This document shows positions 11,982 to 23,399 of a DNA stretch of 64,000 nt, piece by piece (within the stretch, counting starts at the first letter, position 1; every line of letters begins with the position of its first letter). A program made the translations under genes and the position numbers. The notes under the pieces were generated by a model. The model saw only the letters and a program-made list of their open reading frames with translations. It was not told the origin of the DNA and did not search any database. This DNA is from Adiantum capillus-veneris (lineage: Eukaryota; Streptophyta; Polypodiopsida; Polypodiales; Pteridaceae): contig CM043960.1 of the NCBI GenBank assembly GCA_014529385.2, positions 73,299,910 to 73,363,909 of the forward strand. The letters run 5' to 3'.

Positions 11982-13295
11982 GGGAGGGGGTATAGCGGCT
12001 TAGTACTTAGGCACCACAAAAGGATGGCGAATCCGCACACCCTTCACACATACACAAGCTCACTCCAAACACAAGACTAGGTTGCGATTCCGCACACCTC
12101 ACATGGGCAAAACATTGTAAGAAAACATACTCACAAAACCTCAAGCTTTATTTAGAGAATAAGGCGATGAAATGGGGAGCATAGGGTAGGGGAATGAGAA
12201 GGGAGAGCCTGGTAGAGCACATGGCGGATAGGTGGGAGTTGATGGCGAAGACTCGCACGAGGGTTATGGCCATCATCCTTCATTTAGTTTCCCTTCATCT
12301 TCCATAGCCCAAGGGTGTAGAGGTCATGCTCAAGACGAGCATGGTGATTGCGGTGATGGTGATGGTGTGGGTGTGTGTGTGTGCACTAGGCACACACAGT
12401 GCATAGTGTACTCTTTGGTGATGGTGTGTGTCCTTAGTGTGATGGTGACCCCTCTTTATATAGGGGAGGAGGGGGTAGAAATTCTAGAATTTAGAAATGA
12501 AGAAATCATTATCTACATAGGCCATGTGACTGTGGGCCCCACTTGTCTGGCTGTGTGTATATGTGCCAGAACAGCAGTCTCATGAGAGAGAGACTAAGAG
12601 AGAGAGATGGGTTGATGAAAAAAAGTGAGAGGTGACATGGAGAATAAAGTAATTAAAAGAGGGGAGAGAGGGGAGTGTGTTCAGAGGTGAATCTGTGTGC
12701 AGATGTGTGTGAACACAAGAAAAATCAGGTAACCACCGGGTGGGGATGGGTCTGTGGGCACCTTTTTCAGTGAAACTGAGTGTGTGTGAGTGTGGGGGAG
12801 GTTATTTAACTACAAGACAAGAGACATGGCGCCCTTTAGAGAGAGGGGGGGGTATTTGGGTCATGGGATATGATAGGAGAGAGAAACAGGGGGTGGGGTA
12901 TACTATTTTGGAAGATAGGGTAAGTTGCATGTGAGTTAGGGTGCATTATTGGTGAGTTATAATGCATTATTGGTGAGAGGTGGGGTAGCTTGAGGGAAGA
13001 GAGAAAGGAGAAAGGACAAGGGGAAGAGAGAGGGGAGTTGACCTTTTGAGTGGAGGAGAGGAAAAGGGACACCCGGCGGGGCAACAGTGAAGAAAAAGGA
13101 GGCAAGGTGGGGATGGGCTACCCCGCAGGCATGAGGTGGCCTATTTTACCTTTCTTATATATTTACATAATCATACTTTATTTTTTTCTTACTTTTTCCA
13201 ATGCCTTTTATCACTCCCTCCCTAAGAGGGGGTTTTCATGGGGTGGGGACGAGAGAAGAGGGGTATGGGAGCTTGGCTTGTGAAAAGCCCCATCA
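11729..13295 (-). repeat. 3' LTR of the gypsy element
   Basis: Begins TGACGGGAGC and ends CCCCATCA on the plus strand, giving TG...CA ends in element orientation. It is 1567 bp and differs from the 5' LTR at a few dozen positions by eye, so the insertion is not very recent. It holds a (GA)n tract at about 11942-11978 and a minus-strand TATA box (TATATAAAG, 12454-12462). Confidence 0.93.
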
Positions 13296-13311
13296 TTAGC
13301 CCTCCCCTTTT
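13296..13311 (-). promoter_or_regulatory. Polypurine tract of the gypsy element
   Basis: Minus-strand AAAAGGGGAGGGCTAA lies directly against the 3' LTR, where plus-strand DNA synthesis would be primed. Confidence 0.85.
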
Positions 13312-13323
13312 GGCTAGAGGTAT

Positions 13324-16300
13324 TCATGTCTCTAGCTCATCTGTTTGATCATTATCGTCGGAGGTGGTGGCTGATGGTGTGTCCTCATCTGGAATGTGAA
13401 TTGGTGGAGCCTGGTCAAATCGAAGAAAATAAGGTTTAAGTCGCCAACTATTTACCTTGGTTTTATGAAGTTTTCCATTAGCCTCCATAAGCTGGTAGCT
13501 TCCATTGGCATACTTTTTCCTGATGATGAAAGGGCCTTCCCATCGGAGCAGGAGTTTCTTATCCTTGCGCGTGTCAAAGCGATTGTCGTAGCGGAGCACC
13601 AACATTCCTTTCTTCAATTCTTTTTTCCGGAGATGCTCGTTAAAGCTAAGCCGTCTATGCTCTGCTTGTGCTACATAATAATTTATTGCTTCTTCTCTGT
13701 CCAGCTGCAGTCTTTCCAAGTTGATGATGTGATCTCTCAAATGAATGTTGGGTTGTTGAAGTTGGCTTGCCATTACTTTGAGACTTTGTAGTTGCACTTC
13801 AATGGGCAAGATTGCTTCCTTACCAAATACTAGATGATACGGTGTGAATCCCAAGGATGTACGAAATGAAGTTCTGTAGGCCTATAAAGCTGGTAGTAGA
13901 TACTTATCCCAGTCTCCGGGATGATTGTTTACCTGCTTGGTAATAATTTTAGAAACCATTCTATTTACCTTTTCAACTAGGCCATTACATTGAGGGTAAT
14001 ATGGTGAAGAGTGCCTCCTTGTAATGCCCAGTTTCTGCATTAATTCTTCTACCAAGTCTGCTCTGAAACCTGACCCTCTATCAGAGATGATCTCTAAAGG
14101 TGTGCCAAACCTACAGCATATGTGCTCATAGATAAATTTAGCTACCTCTACCGCTGTGATTCTAGTGGTGGCTGTAGCCTCTGCCCATCTAGTCATGTAA
14201 TCGACCCCCATGATAATGTAGAATTTTCCTGAGTTGGCCCTAGGTAATGGCCCAATGGCATCGATACCCCATTTTTCAAATGGGCCATATGAGAGAATAG
14301 GTGTCTGTGGTTCAGGCATAAGTGACCTAGTGTCGGCCTTTTGACACAACTTACACGTTTTGCACCAATGGTGTACATCACGGTTGAGGCTAGGCCATAT
14401 GAAGCCTGCCTGCAAGATTTTCCTACTTGTTATGTCTAGGGCAAAGTGACCACCACAAACCCCGTCGTGACAACTAGCAATTACTCTCGTGATTTTGTGA
14501 GAGAGAGGGACCTTCCTGAGTATTTGGTCCTTACCCTTACAGTACAAACCATCATTGATGAATAGATACCTTGTGGCCTTCCGCGTCAGCCATTGCTTCT
14601 GTCCCTTTGTTAAATCTGATGGGCATTCTCCTGTTTCCAAAAAATACATGATGTCAGGCAAGGCATCACTACCTTGAAATAGAGGGAGCTTTAGTTTTAT
14701 TGCTCCAACCACCACTTCCTGTAGTCTTTCACTTGCTAGGGCATCTGCTTCTTGGTTTTGAGCCCTTGGGATATGGTGTATTTGAACTTCTTCAAACTTA
14801 CCCAACAAGGTTTTTACACCACTTAAGTGAGTCCTTAAACTAGGATTCTTGCATGTCCATGCTCCATTTACTTGCCTTACCAGAAGTAGAGCATCCCCAA
14901 ATACATTAAGGCGTTGTACACCTTGCGAGACGCACCATTGTAGACCCTTGGTTAGTGCTGCATACTCAGCTTCATTGTTAGAATGTGAATCTAAAAATAC
15001 CTTTGTCTCTTTGTCATCAAAGACCACTATGCCTGCAGCTGCTTTGTCGGACGCTCGCTTGTAGGCTCCATCAAAGTAGAGAGAGTATGCTCCTTCTACC
15101 ATCGGTGGTACTGGAGGTAATAGGACTTCTCCTTCCTTAGATTGCTTCTCCTTCCTTTCAAAGACTTGGTAGGTCATGAGTCCCCCCAAACTTGCCCTTG
15201 TCGTGCTTTCTACCTGTACCGTGTAGTCAAACTCTTGCAGACGAACTAGCCATTTAGTAATTCTAGCAGACACATCCATGTGTTGTACAACATAGGGAAA
15301 TATTTCATCCGTAGTTAGAATCACAAATTGCTTAGGCAGCAAATATGACCTAAACTTTGTAGTTGCAAATCTAAGAGCTAGGACTAATTAAGTGAACCAC
15401 ATGGGTGAAACCTTTCTCTCTTGCTGTCATCATTCGACTAGAGAAGTAGATTGGCCTCATGAAAGATGTCGCCATATCCTTTTGGAGTAGCACAGCCCCC
15501 AATGAGTCATCACCAACACTTGAGGTGACATAGAATTTTTCATCCCACTTAAGTGGTGAGATAGTTGGCAGAGTGGCTAAGACCTCCTTTACCTTGTTGT
15601 AGTGATGTTCGCTTTCCTCGTCCCAAGTGAAAGTTGATCTTTGAGTGAGTTGTTGCAGTGGTAGAACAAGTTGTGATAGTAGATGTATGAATCTACTTAA
15701 GTACCTCACCTTCTGTAGAAAAGAGACCAGTTGACGTGCGGTCGTTGGTGAAGGTAGGGCTATGAGTGCGGACACCTTACTAGGGTCGGCGTTGATACCT
15801 TTTGCTGAAATTTCATGGCCTAGTAGAATGACTTTACTCTCCCCAATGTGGCATTTATCCACATTTAATTGCCCATCTAGGATCTGCAACCTGGCCAAAC
15901 CTTCAGTTACCTTTTCTAAATGTGAAATACGGGAGCTATATATACAAAAATCATCAATGAACACTCTTATGGATGTTCCAAAGAACGGTTGAAAAACATA
16001 TGTGACATATCTTTAAAATGTGGCAGGTGCATTTGTGAGACCAAATGTCATAACCCTGTATGCAAAACAACCCCATGGCGTGATCAAAGTGGTTTTTAGC
16101 TGATCTTCCAAGGCTATGTGTATTTGAAAGTATCAAGAATAACCATCACAGACGGTATAGCATTCAAAACCCACTACTTCATTCAGAATTTCATCCAAGA
16201 AAGGGAGAGGAAAGTGGTCTCTCTTTGTAGCTGCATTTAGTGGTTTGTAGTCAACACAGACCCTCCACTTACCATTCTTTTTAGGCGTCACCACTACGGG

Positions 16301-17560
16301 TGACACCCATTTTGAGTTTTCTACAGGATAGATGAATCCCGCCTCCAGCAGTTTCCTTACCTCGGCCAAGAGTGCCTTTTCTTGTATGACCCCCAGTTGT
16401 CGTAGCTTTTGCACAACTGGTTTTACCCCTTCCTTCAGCTTAATATGATGTTCCACCACTGTAATGCCTGTGATTCTTTCATAGTTGTCAATGAACAGGT
16501 TAGGAAATCCCATCAACATTTGCAAAAAACTATCTTTCTCCTTAAGTGTTAATTCCGTAGACAACATACCCTTCAACCTACTTCCTCCTAGGCCAGGTGA
16601 TTTTCTCTCCTCTTCATTGGGTTGCCCTTTTGGTGATGGATCACCAGTTGTGCTTACCCTTTGTGGATCCTTCATAATGATACCCATCACATCAATGGAA
16701 CTGTCACTTTCGTCGATGGATGTGGTCTCCTCCTCAGAACTCGAAGATTCGCTAGTGGTTTCATCTCCCGATGTTTCTAGATTCATTTGCTTCTGCTTAC
16801 CAATCCTCATGTCGTAGTAGATTGTCTCCCCTTTCTTACCGGTCATGCGTAGAAGGCCAATACCCCAGTCCTGTTTTGCCTTCATGGCCATCAACCATGG
16901 CCTTCCCAAAATTAGTGGATAGCCCTCCCCCTTAGTAGACATTACAAAAACATCTACCTCTACCTCAGTGTTGAAAGCTTTGATTTTCACGGCACTTACC
17001 ACACCCACACACTTTACTTTTGCGTTGTTTTCCATCTTTGCCTTGCATGGAGAAGGCCTGTCAACCTCGAGCCCTAATCGAAGCATCATAGCTTCGCTCA
17101 TTACACAGATTTGTGCACCTCCATCAATGTAGGTGTTTCCAACCCTCTTTCCTTTTATGTTTACGCCGACAATTGGAAGGATGTCATCCATGTTGCATCC
17201 CGAAATTGCTCCGGCTACCTTTGTTTTAGAGCGTCTTGTACTTACCATTTTACACCATTGTCGCCTTACTTTAGGTACAAGATGTAGCAGCTGTGGCCAT
17301 GTAATCTTTGGTCCTTGCTCTACCACATCCAATGTTAGATCATACGGCTTAGAACTTTCCCCTAGCTGGAAGTCGGTGATGCCCAATTTCCGTCGTGGCC
17401 TGGATGGCCTCTTGCTAGTTTCTCCTCTCATGCTTCTCTCATCATCTGATTGTGTAGCCTTCTCCCTCCTAGCTCTTTTCATAGTCATGGCCTCAAGTGG
17501 TTCTAAAAAGGTTACCTTCTCCTTACCCTTGTCCCTCTCCTTTGCTCTGGGTGGATCCAC
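13324..17560 (-). pseudogene. Gypsy Pol: protease - RT - RNase H - aRNase H - integrase
   Basis: The polyprotein runs leftward from about 17560. A retropepsin has active site YIDGGAQICVMSE (near 17125) and LILGRPWL; here D-G-G replaces the usual D-S/T-G. The RT shows KWVSPVVVTPKKNGKWRVCV and the catalytic FIDDF (near 15960), followed by RNase H (DEKFYVTSS ... LGAVLLQ). A second RNase H (LYFDGAYKRA ... NNEAEYAAL ... NQEADALAS, near 14720-15090) comes next. The integrase has an HHCC finger (ending CKTCKLC), catalytic residues in GIDAIGPLP, SDRGSGF and NGLVEKVNR, and a C-terminal GPF/Y-type module (WEGPFIIRKKYANGSYQL). Stops at about 16131, 16013 and 13880, plus a frameshift near 15390, mean it cannot yield a full polyprotein. 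Confidence 0.93.
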
Positions 17561-17578
17561 TACTACGTCTTTTCCTTT

Positions 17579-18599
17579 CTATTCTAGCCTTATGATGTTT
17601 ACAGGGCGATCAGGTGGTGGGGCTGGTGGAAGAGGTGGAATGGATGCTTGTAGTGGTGTCTGGGGTGGACGTAGAATTTGTGTTGGTGGGGTTGGTGCTC
17701 GGGGTGGGGGTGTTCTTTCTCTAGGGGGTGACAATTGGTTCCTCCTACCTCCTCTATTATAGTTTTGTCGTGGTTTGGGACAGTAGTACATACCGTGACT
17801 GTCTTCTTCGCAAGTGTAGCAATGATACTCCCTGTTTTGTCATCATGCTCTTCCAGGGTCTTGATCTCTTTCTTGACTCCTCCCTTGTTGTATTAAGTGG
17901 ACATACAAATTCTGCAGTTGGTCAGTAATATGGGCCAACATATCTTGTTGGTCATCTCTTACCCCAAGAGCTGGTGGTGGTGGTGGAATGGTGGTTGTCG
18001 TAGTTGCTGGTCGACGTGATGTTGCTGTTTCTGTTGACTCGGTTTCTTTGGCTTTCATTCGCAGCTTCTTGTCCTTAAGGCGAGCAATCTCAACAGCTAA
18101 CTCGTACGTAGCCGGGAATCTACCTTTCACCTTCTCCTTGAGAAGCGGCCATAAGCCATGCGTGAACCGATCTTTTTTTTAGGAAATCGGGTGCAGCTTC
18201 TCCCCTTGCCAGTGACTCAACCCACCGTTTCCACAAATCCACAAATTTGGACTCATAGGTGGCATATTCTAAAAGACCCTCCTGCTTCAAGTCTCTCAAC
18301 TTGTCCCACAACTTTTCTGAAGTGGTATCTCCCCCAAAGCGTCTCTTAAAAGAGGTTTTTAAGGGTTCCCAGTCATCTTTGGTTGCTTGTGGAAGTGCAT
18401 TGTACCATGATCTAGCTTTTAGCTTCATGAGATGCTTAAAGATTCTAACCCGGGATTCATCCGTATCTTTGTTGCTCATTACACATGCTACTTCAAAGTC
18501 ATCTAGGAAGTCTGTTACCAAATCCTCCCCCTTATTTCCTTTAAATGTTGGAAATGCTACACTTGCCATGATTACTGAGAGAGAGCTAGAAAGACACAC
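17579..18599 (-). pseudogene. Gypsy Gag with CCHC zinc knuckle
   Basis: Gag forms the particle that packages element RNA. The retrotransposon gag domain is plain (KARSWYNALPQATKDDWEPL near 18360-18420, then FKRRFGG). Downstream lie a proline-rich stretch and a CX2CX4HX4C knuckle (CYTCEEDSHGMYYC, near 17775-17820). A frameshift falls at an eight-T run near 18172-18180. Two adjacent TGA codons lie just before the knuckle (near 17840), and a TAG near 17579 separates Gag from Pol in the same frame. Gag and Pol were therefore probably one fused ORF originally. Short frames at 18653-19333 may be N-terminal Gag or leader sequence but are not recognisable. Confidence 0.88.
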
Positions 18600-19407
18600 T
18601 GCTTAACTTGCAAAAGTTTTTTTCTTCTTTACAAGGAGGCGTGTATACCCTCTTATACTAGGACATAGATTAAAACTTCAAACGGTACATTGCCTTGTAC
18701 CAAAGGTAGGACAAATGGTTGATCTGATGCCAGAATCTCAAAAAATCGCTTCCCACCCAGCATGGTGTCAATGACGTGCTGGTAGTGAGCCTTCAAATCC
18801 AGTATCACCTTGATTGAGCGTACACGTGTTGGTATGTGTGATCTGTCTTGAGGTAGGTTGTACTGATTCATGTGAAGCTTAGAGGTGCTTAGTCACTGTC
18901 CAAGCTTGTGGGAGAGGGTGGTGTTCTTTCCTGAAACAAACTCAGTAGATCCCTAGTTTCTCTAGTGAGAGTGTGAGCCAATGATTCCGTTATCTGTGCT
19001 GCAGCATCAGGTGCGACTTGAAAACTGACTGTGATAATTACCTCGGTGACTTGAGTTACCCATTTCTCAAAGTAGAATAGTGTTGATTCTCTATTGTGTA
19101 GAGCTCCTTCCATTTTGTTGTTGTGGGTTGGTTGTAGGTTGCGGACATGGTTTCGACCTTCTCCTTCTTCTTCTTGGCACTAGGCCTATGTATATCCATT
19201 GGGTTTGGCGTGTTGGTTGACTCTCCCACTGCAAATCGATTACCGTTACGCCTGGCACTCGAGCTTCGATGGAGATGCGGAGTTCGTGTAGTTGTGCTTG
19301 GAGCTCTTCTTCTTCTGTCGTCCAATTAGCCAATCCTGCTAGCCATTCAACCTTTCACAATAGTTTAGGGGTTTCAGTCTTGTAAACTGAAGGGTTTCAT
19401 GAAAAGA
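18600..19407 (-). other. Gypsy leader with short unassigned frames
   Basis: Between the primer-binding site and the recognisable Gag domain are small frames (19333-19091 starting MANWTTEEEELQAQ; 19113-18889 starting MEGALHNREST; 18871-18653). They look protein-like rather than random, and may be the N-terminal half of Gag broken by indels. I cannot assign a domain. Confidence 0.4.
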
Positions 19408-19425
19408 TCCTCAGTGGGGGCACCA
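19408..19425 (-). promoter_or_regulatory. Primer-binding site of the gypsy element
   Basis: Minus-strand TGGTGCCCCCACTGAGGA starts 2 bp inside the 5' LTR, as expected for a tRNA primer site (TGG complements the CCA tail). The matching tRNA species was not identified by eye. Confidence 0.75.
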
Positions 19426-19427
19426 AA

Positions 19428-19640
19428 TGACGGGAGCAAAGCGAACCCCGAACCCCGACGGCCTCTAAAACACCGGGGACCGAATGACGCGCCTCGAGCC
19501 TGTCATGGTAAAGCAAACAGGGGGCACCACCTAGCTTCAGCGGCTAGGACGCAAACAACACACCACCATAACAAAGTTTTCATCCAAGAGAGATGGATGC
19601 TTGGGAGTAATGATGAAGAGGAAAGGGAATGAGATCAAGT

Positions 19641-19682
<42 letters not shown>

Positions 19683-21006
19683 GGGAGGGGGTATAGCGGC
19701 TTAGTACTTAGGCACCACAAAAGGATGGCGAATCCGCACACCCTTCACACATACACAAGCTCACTCCAAACACAAGACTAGGTGGCGATTCCGCACACCT
19801 CACATGGGCAAAACATTGCAAGAAAACATACTCACAAAATCTCAAGCTTTATTTAGAGAATAAGGCGATGAAATGGGAAGCATAGGGTAGGGGAATGAGA
19901 AGGGAGAGCGTGGTAGAGCACATGGCGGATAGGTGGGAGTTGATGGCGAAGTCTCGCACGAGGGTTATGGCCAAGATCCTTCATTTAGTTTCCCTTCATC
20001 TTCCATAGCCCAAGGGTGTAGAGGTCATGCTCAAGACGAGCATGGTGATTGCGGTGATGGTGATGGTGATGGTGATGGTGTGGGTGTGTGTGTGTGCACT
20101 AGGCACACACAATGCATAGTGTACTCTTTGGTGATGGTGTGTGTCCTTAGTGTGATGGTGACCCCTCTTTATATAGGGGAGGAGGGGGTAGCAATTCTAG
20201 AATTTAGAAATGAAGAAATCATTATCTACATAGTCCATGTGACTGTGGGCCCCACTTGTATGGCTGTGTGTATATGTGCCAGAACAGCAGTCTCATGAGA
20301 GAGAGACTAAGAGAGAGAGATGGGTTGATGAAAAAAAGTGAGAGGTGACATGGAGAATAAAGTAATTACAAGAGGGGAGAGAGGGGAGTGTGTTCAAAGG
20401 TGAACCTGTGTGCAGATGTGTGTGAACACAAGAAAAATCAGGTAACCACCGGGTGGGGATGGGTCTGTGGGCACCTTTTTCAGTGAAACTGAGTGTGTGT
20501 AAGTGTGGGGGAGGTTATTTAGCTACAAGACAAGAGACATGGCACCCTTTAGAGAGAGAGGGGGGTATTTGGGTCATGGGATATGATAGGAGAGAGAAAG
20601 AGGGGTTGGGGTATACTATTTTGGAAGATAGGGTAAGTTACATGTGAGTTAGGGTGCATTATTGGTGAGTTATAATGCATTATTGGTGAGAGGTGGGGTA
20701 GCTTGAGGGGAGAGAGAAATGAGAAAGGACAAGGGGAAGAGAGAGGGGAGTTGACCTTTTGAGTGGAGGAGAGAAAAAGGGACACCCGGCGGGGCAACAG
20801 TGAAGAAAAAGGAGACAAGGTGGGGATGGGCTACCCCGCAGGCATGAGGTGGCCTATTTTACCTTTCTTATATATTTACATAATCATACTTTATTTTTTT
20901 CTTACTTTTTCCAATGCCTTTTATCACTCCCTCCCTAAGAGGGGGTTTTCATGGGGTGGGGACGAGAGAAGAGGGGTATGGGAGCTTGGCTCGTGAAAAG
21001 CCCTCA
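19428..21006 (-). repeat. 5' LTR of the gypsy element
   Basis: The 1579-bp partner of 11729-13295. The 12-bp length difference is explained by two extra GTGATG units near 20060. It carries the same (GA)n tract and a minus-strand TATA box (20167-20175) that would drive element transcription leftward. Confidence 0.93.
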
Positions 21007-21013
21007 TTAGTGC

Positions 21014-21345
21014 AATGGTGAAGTTGCTCGATTTATGGAATTTGATCCTAGATCCAGCAATCGTGGCTACATGACGCTTCTTGAAGTTAATCCTGCTCCT
21101 CATAATGCCAAAAAATTATGATGATCTTGAATGCCTCTACATGCGGATGGTGTACAACTTATCAAAGGACTCGGATGTGCAACAAATCTAACATTACTTC
21201 CACAAGGTGAAGAATACTGGTAGAAATTAGTTGATTACATTTGAAGATATGTTCGACACCAAATTCACCAACAAAATCCTTCGACGTCGCTTCTAGTCTT
21301 CCCTCAAGAGACATAAACACACATGTGAAAGGATCCAAAGATTTT
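21014..21345 (+). pseudogene. Unrecognised coding fragment, part 3
   Basis: Continues the frame of 11622-11728 once the gypsy element is removed (MVKLLDLWNLILDPAIV, then ECLYMRMVYNLSKDSDVQQI after a stop). Several stops follow. Family not recognised. Confidence 0.35.
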
Positions 21346-22310
21346 CTGGCCTAGTTTCTAGATACCTGTTGAGTGATTTTTTCAAAGGCCTAGGTATAAA
21401 GGTGAAGCTACTAAGGGATAGTGAGGTACCTATTTGAGTGATTTGTTCAAAGGCATAGGTTCAAGACTAAGTAACATGGGGTCTTAAATGAAGACCTCGT
21501 CATAGGATCCACGGCGAGCAGCTATGCGCACAATAGTACAGGTAAGTTCGACCGTCCGATTTTAAATGGACGTGTCCGAGTTTACATTTTCTGTCCTATA
21601 TAAGTTTAGGTTATATAGTTTATTTCTCACTCACTGAAATGCACGCGCATGCGTGGTTAGTTTACCATGTTGCCGTGGCCAAGGTGGTGGGTTTCGACTA
21701 ACCGGACGGGCATTGACTTGAGTTTTTTGTTGGAAGTCCATCTCCCTCGAGATTCACGCGTACCATGCCCGCCATCGACAAGGTCTTCATTAAAGACCCC
21801 GTGTTCTTTAGTCATGTGAGCATGCGTGTAAAGGTAAGGATAGAGGTACCTATTGAGTGATTTTTTCAACGGTCTAGGTGTAAAGGTGAAGCTATTGCAT
21901 GATAATGAGGTACCTATACCAGTGATTTTTTCAAAGGCCTAGGTGTAAAGGTAAAGCTATTGAGTGATTCTTGCGACAGATAGAGATGTACTCAAGGTAT
22001 CTATTGATTGATGGCTAGGATTGAGTGATCATGTGAAAGGATCTAGAAATTTTTTGGCCTAGTTTCTAGGTACCTATTCATCTTTTCAAAGGCCTACATA
22101 TAAGGTGAAGCTACTGGGTGATAATGAGGTACCTATTTGAGTGATTTGTTCAAAGGAATAGGTGTAAAGGTGAGGATAGAGGTACCTATTGAGTGATTTT
22201 TTCAAAGGCCTAGGTGTAAAGGTGAAGCTATTGCCTAATAGCGAGTGCCTATTTGAGTGATTTTTTCAAAGGCCTAGGTGTAAAGGTAAATCTATCGAGT
22301 AAGGTACCCC
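21346..22310. repeat. Diverged ~70-bp repeat array
   Basis: A unit resembling GAGTGATTTTTTCAAAGGCC plus TAGGTGTAAAGGTGAAGCTA recurs imperfectly near 21370, 21438, 21858, 21925, 22085, 22138, 22192 and 22255. Copies often begin with GGTACCTATT. Further units lie near 23390, 23650 and 23715 beyond later insertions. Some units sit in a larger block (AAAGGATC ... TTTTTTGGCCTAGTTTCTAG, near 21330 and 22035). No gene lies within it. Confidence 0.8.
21465..21813. mobile_element. Terminal-inverted-repeat element (MITE-like) inside the array
   Basis: The ends 21465-21505 and 21773-21813 are imperfect inverted repeats. The left end reads GACTAAGTAACATGGGGTCT and continues TAAATGAAGACCTCGTC; the right end is its near reverse complement. 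The element interrupts an array unit: the flanks ...CAAAGGCATAGGT and GTGTAAAGGTAAGGATAGAGG correspond to the uninterrupted unit near 22148-22190. It is about 350 bp with no coding capacity. Exact ends and target duplication could not be fixed, so the superfamily is open. Confidence 0.65.
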
Positions 22311-22760
22311 CCACACGAGAGGGGGTAATTTGTAATTGCAAGAAATCTAACAACATCATGTTGTGATCACACGTAAAAGTAAAAGTTAGAAAAGGGAGGG
22401 TAGAGCAACTGGACCTTAAAGAGGTGCAGTTGACTCACCCCACCTGCGTAAGAAATTAATATTCTCCTTGGGATTATCTAAAAGTACATAGCAAAATGTG
22501 AACTATTCCTAGTTTTCCCAACTCTAGGACTTGGACCCTTTCCCCCATGTATAGCTTTTATTTCCATCTCCTCCTAAGCATGAAACATCTATAACTAAAT
22601 TTGTTTTTTATTCCTCAACTTAAGCATTCTCTTTTCTTGCAATTTTAAAACTTTAAGCTTTGAATTTTTTATTCATTTGGAGCTTTCACTTCTCTAAGGC
22701 TTCCAATTTTATATTCTTTCAAAGGACTTGTCAAAAAGTACAAGGGTCTACCAATGACCC
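22311..22760. other. AT-rich stretch without recognised feature
   Basis: Sequence between the repeat array and the next inverted-repeat element. I see no coding frame, RNA gene or repeat structure that I can support. Confidence 0.5.
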
Positions 22761-22764
22761 TCAA

Positions 22765-23176
22765 CACTATCTCACACGGGCATGGGTTGGATGGGATCAA
22801 TGGTCCACGTCTATTTTGGGAAGCACGGGTATCGTGGACCATTGATCTCACGATGCGCCTTTATCGACCGAATTTACTAAAGCCATCTCGAATTTACACA
22901 ACGACGGATTTATCATAAAACTTTCCCTTCTCCCATTGCTTCCAAGAAGCACGCAGGTAAGGTGGTTAAGGTGATAGGTTTGCAAAGGTGGCGTCGAGGG
23001 TTCAAGTCCGGTGGATGAGAGGGGGAGGGGGAGCGGAGGCGTCCAAATTTGCAAGTCTTGGTGCATCTGAATTTACCTGTTTTCCCGAATTTACAAAAGT
23101 CGCATCGAACGGCTCATATACGCTAAATGGATGTGGGCCATTGATCCCATCCAGCCCATGCCCGTGTGAGATAGTG
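22765..23176. mobile_element. 412-bp inverted-repeat element with CACTA/TAGTG ends
   Basis: The left arm starts CACTATCTCACACGGGCATG at 22765. The right arm ends with the reverse complement at 23176 (...GTGAGATAGTG). The match extends about 52 bp with few mismatches (TGGATGGGATCAATGG on both sides). CACTA/TAGTG ends fit a small non-autonomous CACTA element, but the 3-bp flanks (CAA and AGG) are not a duplication, so this is tentative. The interior holds a tRNA-like segment (22955-23012) and a smaller inverted repeat of GGTCCACG/CGTGGACC. Confidence 0.7.
22955..23012 (+). other. tRNA-like segment with A-box and B-box
   Basis: GGTAAGGTGGTTAAGGTGAT (A-box-like) is followed after about 25 bp by GAGGGTTCAAGTCCGG (B-box-like). 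The layout resembles a Leu/Ser-type tRNA head, as in some SINEs. No cloverleaf with a proper acceptor stem could be drawn, so it is not called a tRNA gene. Confidence 0.4.
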
Positions 23177-23386
23177 AGGAGGAGCAGCGACTCTAGCTCC
23201 ACATGAATTTTAATTTAAAACAGCAGGCGTGTGGCTACATAATCCTTTTTTGGTGGGAGAGGTAAATGTCACCATCATCAGTTTGGAAAGGTAATTGAAT
23301 TACAGTTACCCCCTCTCATGGGGGATCCCCCTAATTCTTGCTAGAGACAGAGAGGTACTCAAGCTATCTATTGAGTGATACCTATT

Positions 23387-23399
23387 TGAGTGATTTTTT
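23387..23399 (+). repeat. SINE target-site duplication, left copy
   Basis: TGAGTGATTTTTT, repeated exactly at 23647-23659. Because this is also the sequence of the host array unit, the match supports insertion but is not independent proof. Confidence 0.7.

Larger units (their letters stand above)
11729..21006 (-). mobile_element. Full-length Ty3/gypsy LTR retrotransposon (dual RNase H, Tat-like)
   Basis: Two near-identical LTRs (11729-13295 and 19428-21006) bound a minus-strand Gag-Pol. Order from the right is LTR, primer-binding site, Gag, CCHC knuckle, protease, RT, RNase H, a second RNase H, integrase, polypurine tract, LTR. A second, archaeal-type RNase H after the first is the known hallmark of the plant Tat lineage. 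Frameshifts and stops break the polyprotein. The best target duplication is GTGC (11725-11728 and 21010-21013). It requires three extra bases (21007-21009) beyond the LTR on the right. Total length is about 9.3 kb. Confidence 0.93.

Noticed and set aside
18158-18606. Plus-strand frames opposite the gypsy Gag
   Set aside because: Antisense shadows of the conserved minus-strand Gag.
22955-23012. A functional tRNA gene
   Set aside because: A- and B-boxes are present, but no acceptor stem or anticodon arm could be drawn.
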